Below, piece by piece: positions 21,876 through 33,884 of a DNA stretch of 64,000 nucleotides. Under the pieces are notes generated by a model. The model made no database searches. It was not told where the DNA came from and was given only the letters and a program-made list of their open reading frames with translations. Every line of letters begins with the position of its first letter. The first letter of the stretch is position 1. Position numbers and translations under genes: made by a program. The DNA is taken from assembly GCF_002575655.3 (NCBI RefSeq), contig NC_053037.3:143665207-143729206 (forward strand). Direction: 5' to 3'. The stretch is from Aegilops tauschii subsp. strangulata (taxonomy: Eukaryota; Streptophyta; Magnoliopsida; Poales; Poaceae).

Positions 21876-24837
21876 GGTCTGGTTGTAGGATGCCCTAGCC
21901 CGCGCGAATGTTAGAATGCGGTAGTATAGAGCCATGTTGGTTTGTTGCACTTGATTGCTGCATTTGTTTGTTGCATAGCATGCATATAGATTATTATCTT
22001 GTCGCTAACGGTTAATCTTGTGAGTGTAGGTGGTATCGGTTTCGATCCACTACCTGCACCCTCCTTCTTAGCATGCCTGCTCTTCAGTGTTCGGCGTCAT
22101 CTCTGTCCCAGCAGAGTGATGCCCTGGTACCAAGTGTTCCAGACACCATTTGCAGGAGTTATGCTCGGATATCGCGTCGATATCTTTCCGCCACTCACCC
22201 ATATCGTTTCCGTGATAGACTCGTCTCTATCCCGAATCGTGCCATCCATCTCGTCCCTTTGGCAACCCACACTGATACTTGTTAGCGGAAAAGGGCAATG
22301 CCATCAAGCCTTGCTTTTCCTCCCCTATATTGCCTCATCATCCCATTCTTTGGACGTGTACAATTCCCTTTCGTACGCTTGATGATGATGTGGTCGTGAC
22401 TTCCGTGTCTCGCTGCATGATCGCCAAGTCTGTCCTCACTTCTGTATCCATCCAGATCCAGCCGGTGTTCAGCCAGCGCTTGGTATAGCCTTGGTTACAC
22501 CAACCCTTTCCACACATGGATGTCACTTTCGTGCACACCGTCACAGCATATTAGACCATAATACCGGAGTTTCCACAAGATTTGTGTGCTTAGGTGTGCA
22601 TGCATATTATTGTGTGAGTAGCAATAATATGTGATGATTGCTTTATTTTGGTTGCATGCTTGTGTGCCTTTGTTTCATCGTTCCTTTTGTTTCTTTATTT
22701 GGGCCTTCGGTGTTACAAATTTTCCCCTTATTAAAGTTGCTCGTCAACCAACAACGGACCCGAAGAATCAGCAAGGAGTTCAAATGTTTGGAAGCTCAAC
22801 TAAACAAGAATGGAATTATCAGCAGACAATAGTGAAATTGAGAAAATCTTGGCTGAAGGCAAAAGAAATCCTGGACGGACTGTCAGTATCAAGTTTGCAT
22901 TAGTATGGAATTCTCAGCCGACTACATTGAGATCTGGGGATATCTGATCATGATACGGATAATCAAGTTTGCCTCAGTGTGCACTCTTCGTGGCAGTAAT
23001 GATCAGATCAGCAAGAAGATAAGCTATGTGCAAGACCAACAGTGCAATTTCAGTCAAAGGTATGGTTCAGATACAAGGTTTGATTCTTCGATGAGGATGA
23101 TTTTGAAACATGATATGCCTGGAAGAAAGCAAGGATGTGCCACATACTCAGAAAGGAGGATGGTCCAGCAATTCCTGTTTCAACACGAAGCCCAGTCTTC
23201 CTCAGCAAGATACTCTCGATGGTTTTCAGCATAAGCCATCCAATCGTCCTTAGTATGGTACTGGTGCAAGATAGTACAATGTGAATTGACGGCAGATGTC
23301 AGAATCAGATCCACAATAGTTGGTCAGAAGCAAGAATCAGTCAGAACACAAGTTTGCCTCGGGAATCAGATTCTCAGATATATGTGAAGGAAGCCAGATA
23401 TACACCTCAGTGTGACAAAGGAATATGAGGATTGACGACAACACTGAGCTCTGTACAAGTACCGGTGAACCTGGAATATGATCCTGATGAGCCCTTGTCT
23501 TCTTTTCTGTGGTAACGGCACCACACCTGTGATCTGAGTTGTTTTAGCTATCCGGGGTGGATGCCGATTTTTATTTCTCTCTTCAACGACTGCCATGAGT
23601 TCTAAGCTGCTTTTCGGCCGTCTCATACAGCTGTTGAGTTTCTTTTTGTGATAGTAGCCCTATAGCTGCTTTTGGCTATTTTAGGGAGCTGCCACTTTCT
23701 TCTTATCAACCCGGTCTCATGTTCTAAGATGCTTGTCAGCCGTCCTGAGCCGTGGTTGAGTTATTTCAGTAATGTCCCAGATCTGAGTTGTAAAGACCGT
23801 TCTGGTGGCTACTGATTTATTTGCCGATTTGTTGCAAGGGTTCGGATGATCATTTTCCTACGGTCAGAACTTGAGAAGTGTTGAACCCGCCATTTAATGG
23901 ATTACCATGTCAGAAGATGTGGATAAGAGTACATCTGTCAGAATATTGCACCCGACAGAACCTATGGTCACACGAAGAAGCAATATGACCCCGCTCCTTC
24001 ACCCAAGGATCCAGGCAAGGAAAACAGTCATGAAGGAGCCAGACTGATAATTGTTGCATAATTCAAATGGTGCAGATACCCCGGACAGTCTGAGTCAGTA
24101 TGGATCACCATGGATATTCACCAAAAGGGTCTGCTCGGTTTTGGATGGTGAATAATAGTCTGGGAGCATGTGCCCTCACTTATGTGAAGCCTCAACGGAT
24201 AGCCTGTCATGGACAAAATTATTTCACGAGATTCACAATCAGTCAAGTCTGCGGATACTATCATATAAGGCCATACTACTTATGCTGGCAACGACAGGCA
24301 ACAATCAAATATTTGGTATGAAGCTGAGATTCAAGACAGTGGAGCCAGTCAGGATGGGTCGGAAATTCCTGCGATAAGTCAGAATCTGTCAGAAAAACGG
24401 ATATGCCGCAACTAACTGTTTGGAACCTGAAGGACCTGCATTTAATGAAGAAACCCAATGCAAGGAGTCAGAGCTTGGGTATTCATCGGGACAAATCGGA
24501 TCACCAATTCATGGACAGTTGTCAGTACAGACACAACCATTGGAAGTCACTCTCGGATTTGTCAAACAGGCAAATATTTCAGTCATGGTAATCTCAGATC
24601 AGTCAGCAGCTATGAATAGAATTGGAGCCAGTATAAGCAGAACATGTGAGTTAAGATCTGTCAGGATATGGATACAGTGAAGCAAGCAACCCCAGAGCCA
24701 GTCCGGCAAGTCAGATGAAGAATTTAATGGGAACAATCAACAAAGGAAAAAGGATACCCGAGTTGGAAATGGTTTCCTTAAGGCAGTATATTCATACTTG
24801 TTCCCGGAGCAACCAAATCTTGAGGACGAGATTTCTT
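21876..24837 (+). mobile_element. Internal domain of element E, no coding capacity
   Basis: This is about 3 kb without any retrotransposon protein motif. The longest frame (22905-23234, 109 codons) has no recognisable domain. The region from about 22900 is unusually rich in AGTCAG/GTCAGA-like words, giving a repetitive texture. Its length and lack of genes fit a LARD interior. Confidence 0.78.
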
Positions 24838-24851
24838 TAAGGGGGAAGGGT
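24838..24851 (+). other. Polypurine tract of element E
   Basis: TAAGGGGGAAGGGT immediately precedes the 3' LTR. It is the expected plus-strand primer site for this element. Confidence 0.85.
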
Positions 24852-25468
24852 TTTCATAGCCTGATTTTTGGCCCTTTCTTTTTCATTTGATTTTCTGAGG
24901 TTTTTGCTTGAGTTTTCTTTTTCCGTGGCTTTGTGGTCTGGAAACTGAAGAAGATGACCTCTTCTTTATTTGCAGAGTGGCTTGTCATCCTCAAATCCTT
25001 CCCTAGATCATATCGTTTCCATCCTAGCCCAATCCCAAAATTCTTTTGCTAGGGAATATTCCTTTTTCTATTAAAGGATTAACCATGTCTGCCCTAGGTT
25101 GTGAAGCAACCTATATTTCCATCACTCCTAAAATTCCCAAATAATTCTCATAAATTGTTTGGGTCATTTCTTCCTCAAATATGGCAAAATATTTCATTTG
25201 CCATGTTTATCATCATGCTCAAATAATTCATTTTCTATTCTGCCCTAAATGGCACATTGTGAAGCAAGTGCTATTTTCTTTTTCCCAAGTGGCCTCAAAC
25301 TCCTTGGACACCTTTTCATGTCCATATCATTGCCACATGCCAAAATGCAACCTCATTTTCCTAGTAGTCATTTAATTATGATTTTCCAAAGTTTCTGTCC
25401 AGAAAGAAATTTTGTGAAGGAGGTACAAGCTAGGCATATCCAAATGAGTTGCAATTTATGCATGACCT
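24852..25468 (+). repeat. 3' LTR of element E, first segment
   Basis: This matches 17400-18014 with about six differences, two of them in the first six bases (the TG start reads TT here). It is broken after GACCT by insertion of element C. Confidence 0.92.
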
Positions 25469-26444
25469 TGATAACCCACAAGTATAGGGGATCACAACAG
25501 TTTTCGAGGGTAGAGTATTCAACCCAAATTTATTGATTCGACACAAGGGGAGCCAAAGAATATTCTTAAGTATTAGCAGTTGAGTTGTCAATTCAACCAC
25601 ACCTGGATAACTTAATATCTGCAGCGAAGTGTTTAGTAGCAAAGTAATATGATAGTAGTGGTAACGGTTACAAAAGTAACGGTAGCAGAAGTAATATTTT
25701 TGGTGTTTTGTAGTGATTGTAATAGTAGCAACAGAAAAGTAAATAAGCTAAGAACAATATGTGAAAAGCTCGTAGGCATTGGATCGGTGATGGAGAATTA
25801 TGCCGGATGCGGTTCATCATGTAACAATCATAACATAGGGTGACACAGAACTAGCTCCAATTCATCAATGTAATGTAGGCACGTATTCCGAATATAGTCA
25901 TACGTGCTTATGGAAAAGAACTTGCATGACATCTTTTGTCCTACCCTCCCGTGGCAGCGGGATCCTAATGGAAACTAAGGGATATTAAGGCCTCCTTTTA
26001 ATAGAGAACCGGAACAAAGCATTAGCACATAGTGAATAAATGAACTCCTCAAACTATGGTCATCACCGGGAGTGGTCCCGATTATTGTCACTTCGGGGTT
26101 GTCGGATCATAACACATAGTAGGCGACTATAGGCTTGCAAGATAGGATCAAGAACACACATATATTCATGAAAACATAATAGGTTCAGATCTGAAATCAT
26201 GGCACTCGGGCCCTAGTGACAAGCATTAAGCATAGCAAAGTCATAGCAACATCAATCTCAGAACATAGTGGATACTAGGGATCAAACCCTAACAAAACTA
26301 ACTCGATTACATGATAGATCTCATCCAACCCATCACCGTCCAGCAAGCCTACGATGAAATTACTCATGCACGGCGGTGAGCATCATGAAATTGGTGATGG
26401 AGGATGGTTGATGATGACGACGGCGATGAATCCCCCTCTCCGGA
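25469..26444 (-). repeat. LTR of Gypsy element C, outer segment
   Basis: The segment begins TGATAACCCACAAG on the plus strand and is the end of a minus-strand LTR. It continues at 30654-31094 after solo LTR D1, giving a reconstructed LTR of about 1,417 bp with TG/CA ends. The adjacent GACCT (25464-25468) would be the left target duplication. Its partner was lost in the deletion at about 33880. Confidence 0.85.
26440..26444. other. Target site duplication of D1, left copy (CCGGA)
   Basis: The five bases before D1 are repeated exactly at 30649-30653 after it. Confidence 0.9.
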
Positions 26445-27029
26445 TGTCACGACCGGTTTTTCAATAAAATAATTATTGAGAAACCAATCCCTGTTACGGA
26501 CCAGCGAGGAAGAATTCCTTCTCACTGATAGACAATACATTGGTCACAGAAGAAAAATACCAGGAGTACTAAATATAATACAAAGTTGAGCAGAGACTGC
26601 CCAACAATTTATTACAAGCACGCCGATAAAACAATACGGCAGATAGGGTGGCAAACTTCTAACTCACGATAATAACGGTGGTGGAAATATCATCGCGAAG
26701 CGAGTGACATGATTCCAGAATACTACAACTCTTCGAGCGTCGGAGTGAGGCTCGAGAAGACTTATTGCGGGTGGCGGAAGCGTAAACGATACAAGTGACC
26801 AATATCCGGGATCGCGCAGGACTGACTGGGACTCCTCTAGGCGTCGGACGCGCTATCAAACTCTTCATCCAAGAGATCGCCTTTGTCAACATCTGGCCAA
26901 ATCAACAAGCCAGGTGAGTACTATGAAAGTACTCGCAAGACAGTTCGGACATAAGGTATAACAAATGCAAACATGAAACATATGAACAAGTTAACCAGTG
27001 CGATCAGACACAGAGATAATAAATACTGG

Positions 27030-27372
27030 GTGCCAAGCGAGGGTCTGAATGACGCCTCGAGCGGAAACTGCAGAATAGTAATGCGGGTGCCAAACGAGTG
27101 TCTGAAAGACTCCTCGAGCGGAAAATGCGGAATAATAAATACAGGTGCCAAACGAGTGTCTGAAAGACTCCTCGAGAGGAAAATGCGGAATAAGAATACA
27201 GGTGCCAAACGAGTGTCTGAAAGACTCCTCGAGCAGAAAATGCGGAATAATAAATACAGGTACCAAACGAGTGTCTGAAAGACTCCTCGAGAGGAAAATG
27301 CGGAATAAGAATACAGGTGCCAAACGAGTGTCTGAAAGACTCCTCGAGCGGAAAATGCAGAACAATAATGCC
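27030..27372. repeat. 57/58-bp minisatellite in D1, six copies
   Basis: Units beginning GTGCCAAACGAG (or GTACC) start near 27030, 27087, 27145, 27202, 27260 and 27317, with periods of 57 or 58 bp. Each contains CTCCTCGAG, an XhoI-like palindrome core. The related D2 has five copies of a diverged 58-bp unit. The 180-codon minus frame across the array is a by-product of the repeat. Confidence 0.92.
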
Positions 27373-27480
27373 ACAGTCGGGCGTCGGGGCGACACCACAT
27401 AAAGGGCTTATAACAGAAAGTAAAGACAGTGCATGTCGCAGTCGGACGTCTGAGCGACATCACATAAAGGGCTTATATCG
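27371..27480. repeat. 65-bp tandem repeat in D1, two copies
   Basis: Two units with the core CAGTCGG (27374 and 27439) and the tail CACATAAAGGGCTTATA lie 65 bp apart. D2 has three such units. Confidence 0.85.
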
Positions 27481-28094
27481 AAACACAACAATACAATAGT
27501 TCGGGAATATAATTTATCATAAGCACGAGACAAATATAATGTTAGTCCATCCACAGGAATAACAATAAATTGAATTTACCACTTGAGCTTGTTCACCGGG
27601 GGCAAGTTTTCACACGGATAGATTTGGATATAAAGTCTACATTACTGATCATGGATACGATGATTCGGAAAGAATTGACTCTGCAGAGTTTGTACTTAAC
27701 CACAGCCAACGGATTTCAGTAGTCACGGGGACTAGTTCCGTCTACGGTGTTCTGGAAGGAACACGTCTAACCAGTACACACCCAATTTAACCATCCGAAG
27801 CCAGGGATCACCCTCGGCAACATTCAGGAAAAACCCTGAGTCGGGGAGGCTACAACCTCATGTAGCATGGGATCAAATTTCTATACGCGCGCTATAAGGG
27901 GGTGCCCCCCCTCTCGGTCCCAACCGAAAACACCCATGCCCCCTGACCGAATGACTGGCTTTAATCCTGGGCCAAAGGTACCATCATCCCGGCCTCACTG
28001 TTTGGTGTGTACACGGAAAGAGGTTACCAACTTACTAAACCGTATCCTGGCAATGAGACATGTGGTAGCACGGAAAGGGGAAGGGACGATAACA

Positions 28095-28406
28095 CGGCTC
28101 CAACCATGTTAACGTCGGAAAAGTCGGATGACATAAGGCTGGCATGCTACAACAGTACCACCTTGCTGCCCTTCATGTCACCACATGATTAGGCCACCTC
28201 TCATCAGAGGTCATCGCAACTTTGGAACATGCGGGAAAAGATCGATAACGTGGCTCCAACCACGTTAACGTCAAAGAGAGTCGGATGACGCAAGGCTGGC
28301 ATGCTACAACAGTACCACCTTGCTGCCCTTCATGTCACTACATGATTAGGCCACCTCTCATCAGAGGTCATCGCATCTTCGGAACAACCGGGTCGTTGCC
28401 TTACAA
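28095..28406. repeat. 156-bp tandem duplication in D1
   Basis: The block starting GGCTCCAACCA at 28096 is repeated at 28252 with modest divergence. Both copies contain GGCATGCTACAACAGTACC and ATTAGGCCACCTCTCATC. Nothing coding is apparent. Confidence 0.85.
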
Positions 28407-29346
28407 GCAACGAGGTATTTATCGACACTCACATGCCACGCACAAACTTTCACATGAACATGCAAAACATCTGCCATATCAAATGTTCAAACATGCTTGC
28501 CTGGTTCGGAGAAGTCGGAGTCTAGCTCGGCGAAGTTCGCGGCTCCGTCCCCTCTCCCGGAACCTACGGCAATCACGAAACGGGGTACTAACGTGAAAAC
28601 CAACACATGCACAGAAACTTTGCCAAACATTTTCCAAATAAATCCCATAAAAAACTAGACAAAATTTTAAGGATGTCAGAAAAAGAATCACTCAAAAATA
28701 CCTTTTTATTAAAAAGTTATAAAGGTTTCTGTCCAGGGACCTTTCTGTAATGAAACAGCAAAGTTCCAGGGTTTTAACTGAGAAAACAGAAAACGCTTCG
28801 GCTGGGGATGCGCAAGCGCAAGGAGGAAAACGTATTTTGCCCGAAGGCGCCAACAGAAAATGGTTCGGGGAAATAAAACAGAGGCTGACATGCGGGGCCC
28901 GCATGTCAGGTTTGAAAGTTCGCCGGCGCCCGAAGACGGCGGTGGACGCCGGCGTCAAACCACGGCGAGTTAGGAGAAACGGAGGGTACCAAGAGCTTCA
29001 GTGTCTTCTTCCGCGTCGGTGGGTGGTGGACTCGTCCAACGGGGAGCACCACGTCGACGGCGACACTATCTCCGGCGGACGGCGGTTCGGGTGAGGATGG
29101 GGAACTCCGGTGGAGGCTGCAAAGTACGAATTGAGGCGCGGGTCAGAACGGGTGATGCAAGGAGAAGCTACTGGCAAGAGAATGGGGGCTGCGGAGCACA
29201 CACGGGGGCAAATCGGGCTGGATCCCGTGGCGGATCGCGGCGGCCGGAGTCGAGGAAGGAGACCTCCTCGGGGCTCTTCCAGTGGCTAGGCGTGCTCTAG
29301 GGGAAGTGTAGGGCTGGTGGGTGCTCGAGTTGAAGCTCGGGGCCCC

Positions 29347-29354
29347 TATTTATA
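29347..29354 (-). promoter_or_regulatory. Probable TATA box of solo LTR D1
   Basis: On the minus strand the bases read TATAAATA within CCTATAAATAGGGG, a near-perfect plant TATA box in GC-rich sequence. This solo LTR could therefore still drive transcription leftward. That is inference. Confidence 0.6.
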
Positions 29355-30648
29355 GGCAGATCGACGGGGTGGCCGTGAACGGAGAATCTCCGGCGAGCGA
29401 TTACAGCGGAGCAGTGGGTTGGTAGAGGGTTTGAGCGGTCGGGCAGCATCAGTGGATGTTACGGGACTCGTTTTGCAGCTAAACAGAGCTGGCCCTGGCG
29501 TAATGGCGTCTGCTCACGGTGAGGTGACCGCACGGGCTCAACGGCGGCAGAGAGCGTGCTCCGCGCCCTGCGGTTCACGACGAGAGCGGCAGCGCATTCG
29601 GGGGAGTGGACGGCCACGCGGCGGGCTCCGGTGGTTTGGGCGGCGCTGGGTGGAGTCGGCGGCGCCGTGTCTCCCGCTGGCGTCCGCAAAGCCGCCGCCG
29701 GCGTCGGTCACGGGGCGGCGCACCTTCTGCTGCTCGTCGCCGACGCCCGCAAGATGCCAGGCACTCGTGCGGTGCAGGAACAAGTGGGCGAGGACGAGGA
29801 GCAAGGCGACGCGAGGGTACTGGCGAGATCGACGCCCGTCTCTGAAGAAAACGACAGTGAGCACTGACTGAACTCTGAAGTTAACTGAAACTTGACATGA
29901 CCATGCACTGCAGGTGTTCGACGGTAGGTTTTGGTAAAGAGGTAAATTTTTCTGGAGCTGCAACTTGGGGAGATGATCACTCAAAGCACCCAGGGGCTGC
30001 ATGAATTTACTTGGAATTTTTGGAGAAAGTTTTGAATGAATTTCACCAAATTTGGCAAATCTGGTCCAAACTTGCAGTTGATGTAGTTTGAAATTTTTGA
30101 ACTGGAGACCAGTGGATCTTCATGGTTCCAGGTTGAGGGTTCAAAGGACTAGGAGGGGAAGGAAGTTTGGGGCCAAAAATCAAAACAGAAGAAGGGGTTC
30201 CTTTGTAAATCTCCAAGAGGTAGAATAGAAGGCAGAAAAATATTTGAATGAAATTTGAATGGAAATAAATACATGGGGGGGTTCAACTTGCTGGATTTGA
30301 TGCAAATCATGATCCAGAGGTGAGGGATAGGTTAGGAGAGAGGATTTGCACTTATGCCATGGCAAGAAGGAATAGTTGAAAGTGGCAAAGGACTTTCCAA
30401 AAGCCATAGTGCATTCTCAAAAATATTTCAAAGGTTATTTTCTCAAATGAAAAACATTTTGTCTTGAGTCCAATGAAAAGCAAGAACCTCCAAGACCAAA
30501 GGAAGATCTTGGGTGGATCCAAACAAAACTTTTTGCCATAAAGAAAAATATTTGAGAGTGAGAGTTCTCTTGAAGAAAATCTTTAGATCCCTCCCTTCAA
30601 GTTAAATAAAATCTTTTGAAAAATCCAAATAAAAACTTGGGTGTCACA

Positions 30649-30653
30649 CCGGA
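30649..30653. other. Target site duplication of D1, right copy (CCGGA)
   Basis: Identical to 26440-26444. After it the LTR of element C resumes without loss. Confidence 0.9.
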
Positions 30654-31094
30654 GCCCCGAACGGACTCCAGATCAGCCCTCCCGAGAAGTTTTAGGGCTT
30701 GGCGGTGGCTCCGTGTTGTAAAACGCGATGAATTCTTCTCTCTGGTTTTTTTCTCCCCGAAAGCAAATATATAGAGTTGGAGTTGAGGTCGGAGGTGCTA
30801 TAGGGGGCCCACGAGGTTGGGGGCGCGCCCTAGGGGGGAGGGCGTGCCCCCCACCCTCGTGGACAGGGTGTGGCCCCCCTGGTCTTCATCTTTTGGATTT
30901 TTTATTATTTCCAAATAGACGTTCTGTGGAGTTTTAGGTCATTCAGAGAACTTTTGTTTCTGCACATAAATAACACCATGGAAAGTCTGCTGAAAACAGC
31001 GTCAGTCCGGGTTAGTTCCATTCAAATCATGCAAGTTAGAGTCCAAAACAAGGGCAAAAGTGTTTGGAAAAGTAGATACGACGGAGACGTATCA
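30654..31094 (-). repeat. LTR of element C, inner segment
   Basis: This completes the LTR interrupted at 26444 and ends GACGTATCA, the start of the LTR when read on the minus strand (TGATACGTC). It includes a GC block with GGGCGCGCCC (about 30820-30870), typical of Athila-type Triticeae LTRs. Confidence 0.85.
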
Positions 31095-32473
31095 ACTCCC
31101 CCAAGCTTAAACCTTTGCTTGTCCTCAAGCAATTCAGTTAATAAACTGAAAGTGATAAAGAAAAACTTTTACAAACTCTGTTTGCTCTTGTTGTTGTAAA
31201 TATGTAAAGCCAGCATTCAAGTTTTCAGCAAAGATTATGACTAAGCACATTTGCAATAACTCTTAGGTCTCATGTTTACTCATATCAATAGCATAATCAA
31301 CTAGCGAGTCATAATAATAAATCTCGGATGACAACACTTTCTCAAAACAATCATGATATGATATAACAAGATGGTATCTCGCTAGCCCTTTCTGAGACCG
31401 CAAAACATAAATGCAGAGCACCTTTAAAGATCAAGGACTGACTAGACATTGTAATTCATGGTAAAAGAGATCCAGTCATACCCAATATAAATTAATAGTA
31501 ATGAATGCAAATGACAGCTGCGCTCTCCAGCTAGTGCTTTTTAATAAGAGGGTGATGACTCAACATAAAAGTAAATAGATAGGCCCTTCGCAGAGGGAAG
31601 CAGGGATTTGTAGAGGTGCCAGAGCTCAATTTTGAAATAGAGATAAATAATATTTTGAGTGGCATACTTTTATTGTCAACATAACAACTAAGAGATGGCG
31701 ATATCTTCCATGCTACACACATTATAGGCGGTTCCCAAACAGAATGGTAAAGTTTATACTCCCCCTCCACCAACAAGCATCAATCCATGACTTGCTCAAA
31801 ACAACGAGTGTCTCCAACTAGCAACAGTCCCATGGGGTTTTGTTTGCAATTATTTTGATTTAGTTTGCATAAAGCATGGGACTGGGCATCCCGGAGACCA
31901 GCCATTTTCTCATGAATGAGGAGCGGAGTCCACTCCTCTTGAGAATAACCCACCTAGCATGGAAGATACGTACAGCCCTAGTTGATATATGAGCTATTCG
32001 AGCATACAAAACAGAATGTTTATTTGAAGGTTTAGAGTTTGGCACATACAAATTTACTTGGAACGGCAGGTAGATACCGCATATAGGAAGGTATGGTGCA
32101 CTCATAAAGAATAACTTTGAGGTTTAAGGGATTGGATGCACAAGCAGTATTCCCGCTTAGTACAAGTGAAGGCTAGCAAAAGACTGGGAAGCGACCAACT
32201 AGAGAGCGACAACAGTCATGAACATGCATTAAAATTAATAGACATTGGATGCAAGCATGAGTAGGATATAATCCACCATGAACATAAATATAGTGAAGGC
32301 TATGTTGATTTGTTTCAACTACATGTGTGAACATGTGCCAAGTCGAGTCACTTAAATCATTCAAAGGAGGATACCACCCCACTATACCACATCACAGCCA
32401 TTTTGATAGCATGTTGGCACGCAAGGTAAACCATTATAACTCATAGCTAATCAAGCATGGCACGAGCAACTAT
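31095..32473 (-). mobile_element. 3' internal region of element C
   Basis: A polypurine tract (AAGCTTGGGGGAGT on the minus strand, 31095-31108) adjoins the LTR. The rest is non-coding sequence of the kind found between pol and the 3' LTR in Athila-type elements. The coding part of C and its other LTR are absent, lost to the right of D2. No frame above 90 codons is convincing. Confidence 0.75.
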
Positions 32474-33059
32474 TGTCACGACCGGTTTTTCAATAAAATA
32501 ATTATTGAGAGACCAGTCCCTTTTATGGACCAGTAAGGAAGAATTCCTTCTCACTGGTAGACAATATCTTGGTCACAGAAGAAAAATACCAGGAGTACCG
32601 AATATAATACAAGGTTGAGCGGAGACTGCCCAACAATTTATTACATGCACGCCGATAGAACAAGACGGCGAATAGGGTGGCATAACTACTAACTCACGAT
32701 AATAACGGAGGCGGAAATATCACCGTGAAGCGAGTGATATGACTCCTGAAGACTACAGCTCTTCGAGCGTCGGAGAGGGGCTCGAGGAGACTTATTACGG
32801 GTGGTGGAAGCGTATATAATACAAGTGACCAATATCCGGGATCGCGCAGGACTGACTGGGACTCCTCTAGGCGTCGGACGCGCTATCAAACTCTTCATCC
32901 AAGAGATCGCCTTCGTCAACATCTGGCCAAATCAACAAGCCAGGTGAGTACTATGAAAGTACTCGCAAGACAGTTCGGACATAAGATATAACAAATGTAA
33001 ACATGAAGCATATGAACAAATTAACCAGTGCGTTCAGGCATAGAGGTAATAAATACTGG

Positions 33060-33349
33060 GTGCCAAACGAGGGTCTGAATGACTCCTCGAGAGGAAACCG
33101 CAAGAATAGTAATACTGGTGCCAAACGAGGGTCTGAATGACTCCTCGAGAGGAAACTGCAAGAATAATAATACTGGTACCAAACGAGGGTCTGAATGACT
33201 CCTCGAGAGGAAGCTGCAAGAATAATAATACTGGTACCAAACGAGGGTATGAATGACTCCTCGAGAGGAAACTGCAAGAATAATAATACTGGTGCCAAAC
33301 GAGGGTCTGAATGACTCCTTGAGAGGAAACTGCAAGAATAATAATGCCG
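33060..33349. repeat. 58-bp minisatellite in D2, five copies
   Basis: Units start at 33060, 33118, 33176, 33234 and 33292, all 58 bp apart. They are more like one another than like the D1 units, which suggests the arrays homogenise separately in each copy. Confidence 0.92.
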
Positions 33350-33520
33350 CAGTCGGGCGTCGGGGCGACACCACATAAAGGGCTTATAACAGAAAATAAA
33401 GGCAATGCGTGCCACAGTCGGACGTCTGAGCGACATCACATAAAGGGCTTATATTTAAAGTAGGAAACAAAAACACGCCACAGTCGGACGTCTGAGCGAC
33501 ATCACATAAAGGGCTTATAT
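33350..33520. repeat. 65/66-bp tandem repeat in D2, three copies
   Basis: CAGTCGG cores lie at 33350, 33415 and 33481, each followed by CACATAAAGGGCTTATA. D1 has two. Confidence 0.85.
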
Positions 33521-33884
33521 TGTAGCTCAATAATTCAGTAGCTCGGGATTTATAAATTATTACAAGTACGAGACAAATATAAGGTTAGTCCATCCACAGT
33601 AATAATAATTAAACTGGGTTTACCACTTGAGCTTGTTCACCGGGGACAAGTTTTCTACGCGCATAGATAGGGATATACTGACTTCACTACTTGATCATGG
33701 ATACGATGACTTGGAAGGAATTTACTCTGCAGAGTTTGTACTTAACCACAGCCAACGGATTTCAGTAGTCACAGGGACTAGTTCCGTTTACGGTGTTTTG
33801 GAAGAAACACGTCTAACCAGTACACACCCTTTCAATCTTCCGAAGCCAGGGATCACCCTCGGCAACGTTCAAGAAAAACTTTAT

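Larger units (their letters stand above)
26445..30648 (-). mobile_element. Solo LTR D1 (4,204 bp)
   Basis: A single LTR runs from TGTCACGACC to GGGTGTCACA and is bounded by identical CCGGA duplications. There is no internal domain, primer site or second LTR between the duplications, so this is a solo LTR formed by recombination between the two LTRs of a full element. A second partial copy of the same LTR lies at 32474-33879. A TATA box on the minus strand sets the direction. LTR length resembles A, B and E, so D probably also belongs to a large-LTR family (inference). Frames such as 29419-29871 and 29538-30002 fall in a GC-rich zone on both strands and are not called. Confidence 0.88.
32474..33879 (-). 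mobile_element. Truncated LTR D2, same family as D1
   Basis: This begins TGTCACGACC and is collinear with D1 from its start to about D1 position 27825, where homology stops abruptly. It carries five copies of the 58-bp minisatellite. The remaining two thirds of the LTR and any internal domain are missing. It is joined to E LTR sequence through a few unmatched bases (33880-33884), so its right end is a deletion breakpoint, not an element end. Confidence 0.85.

Noticed and set aside
26921..27463. 180-codon minus-strand repeat protein
   Set aside because: The peptide repeat arises from the minisatellite. Unit lengths alternate between 57 and 58 bp, so the frame is not preserved by unit.
27010..27500. 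Possible CRISPR-like array (regular 57/58-bp units)
   Set aside because: Units are contiguous without unique spacers, lie in an LTR, and the genome is plant. It is a minisatellite.
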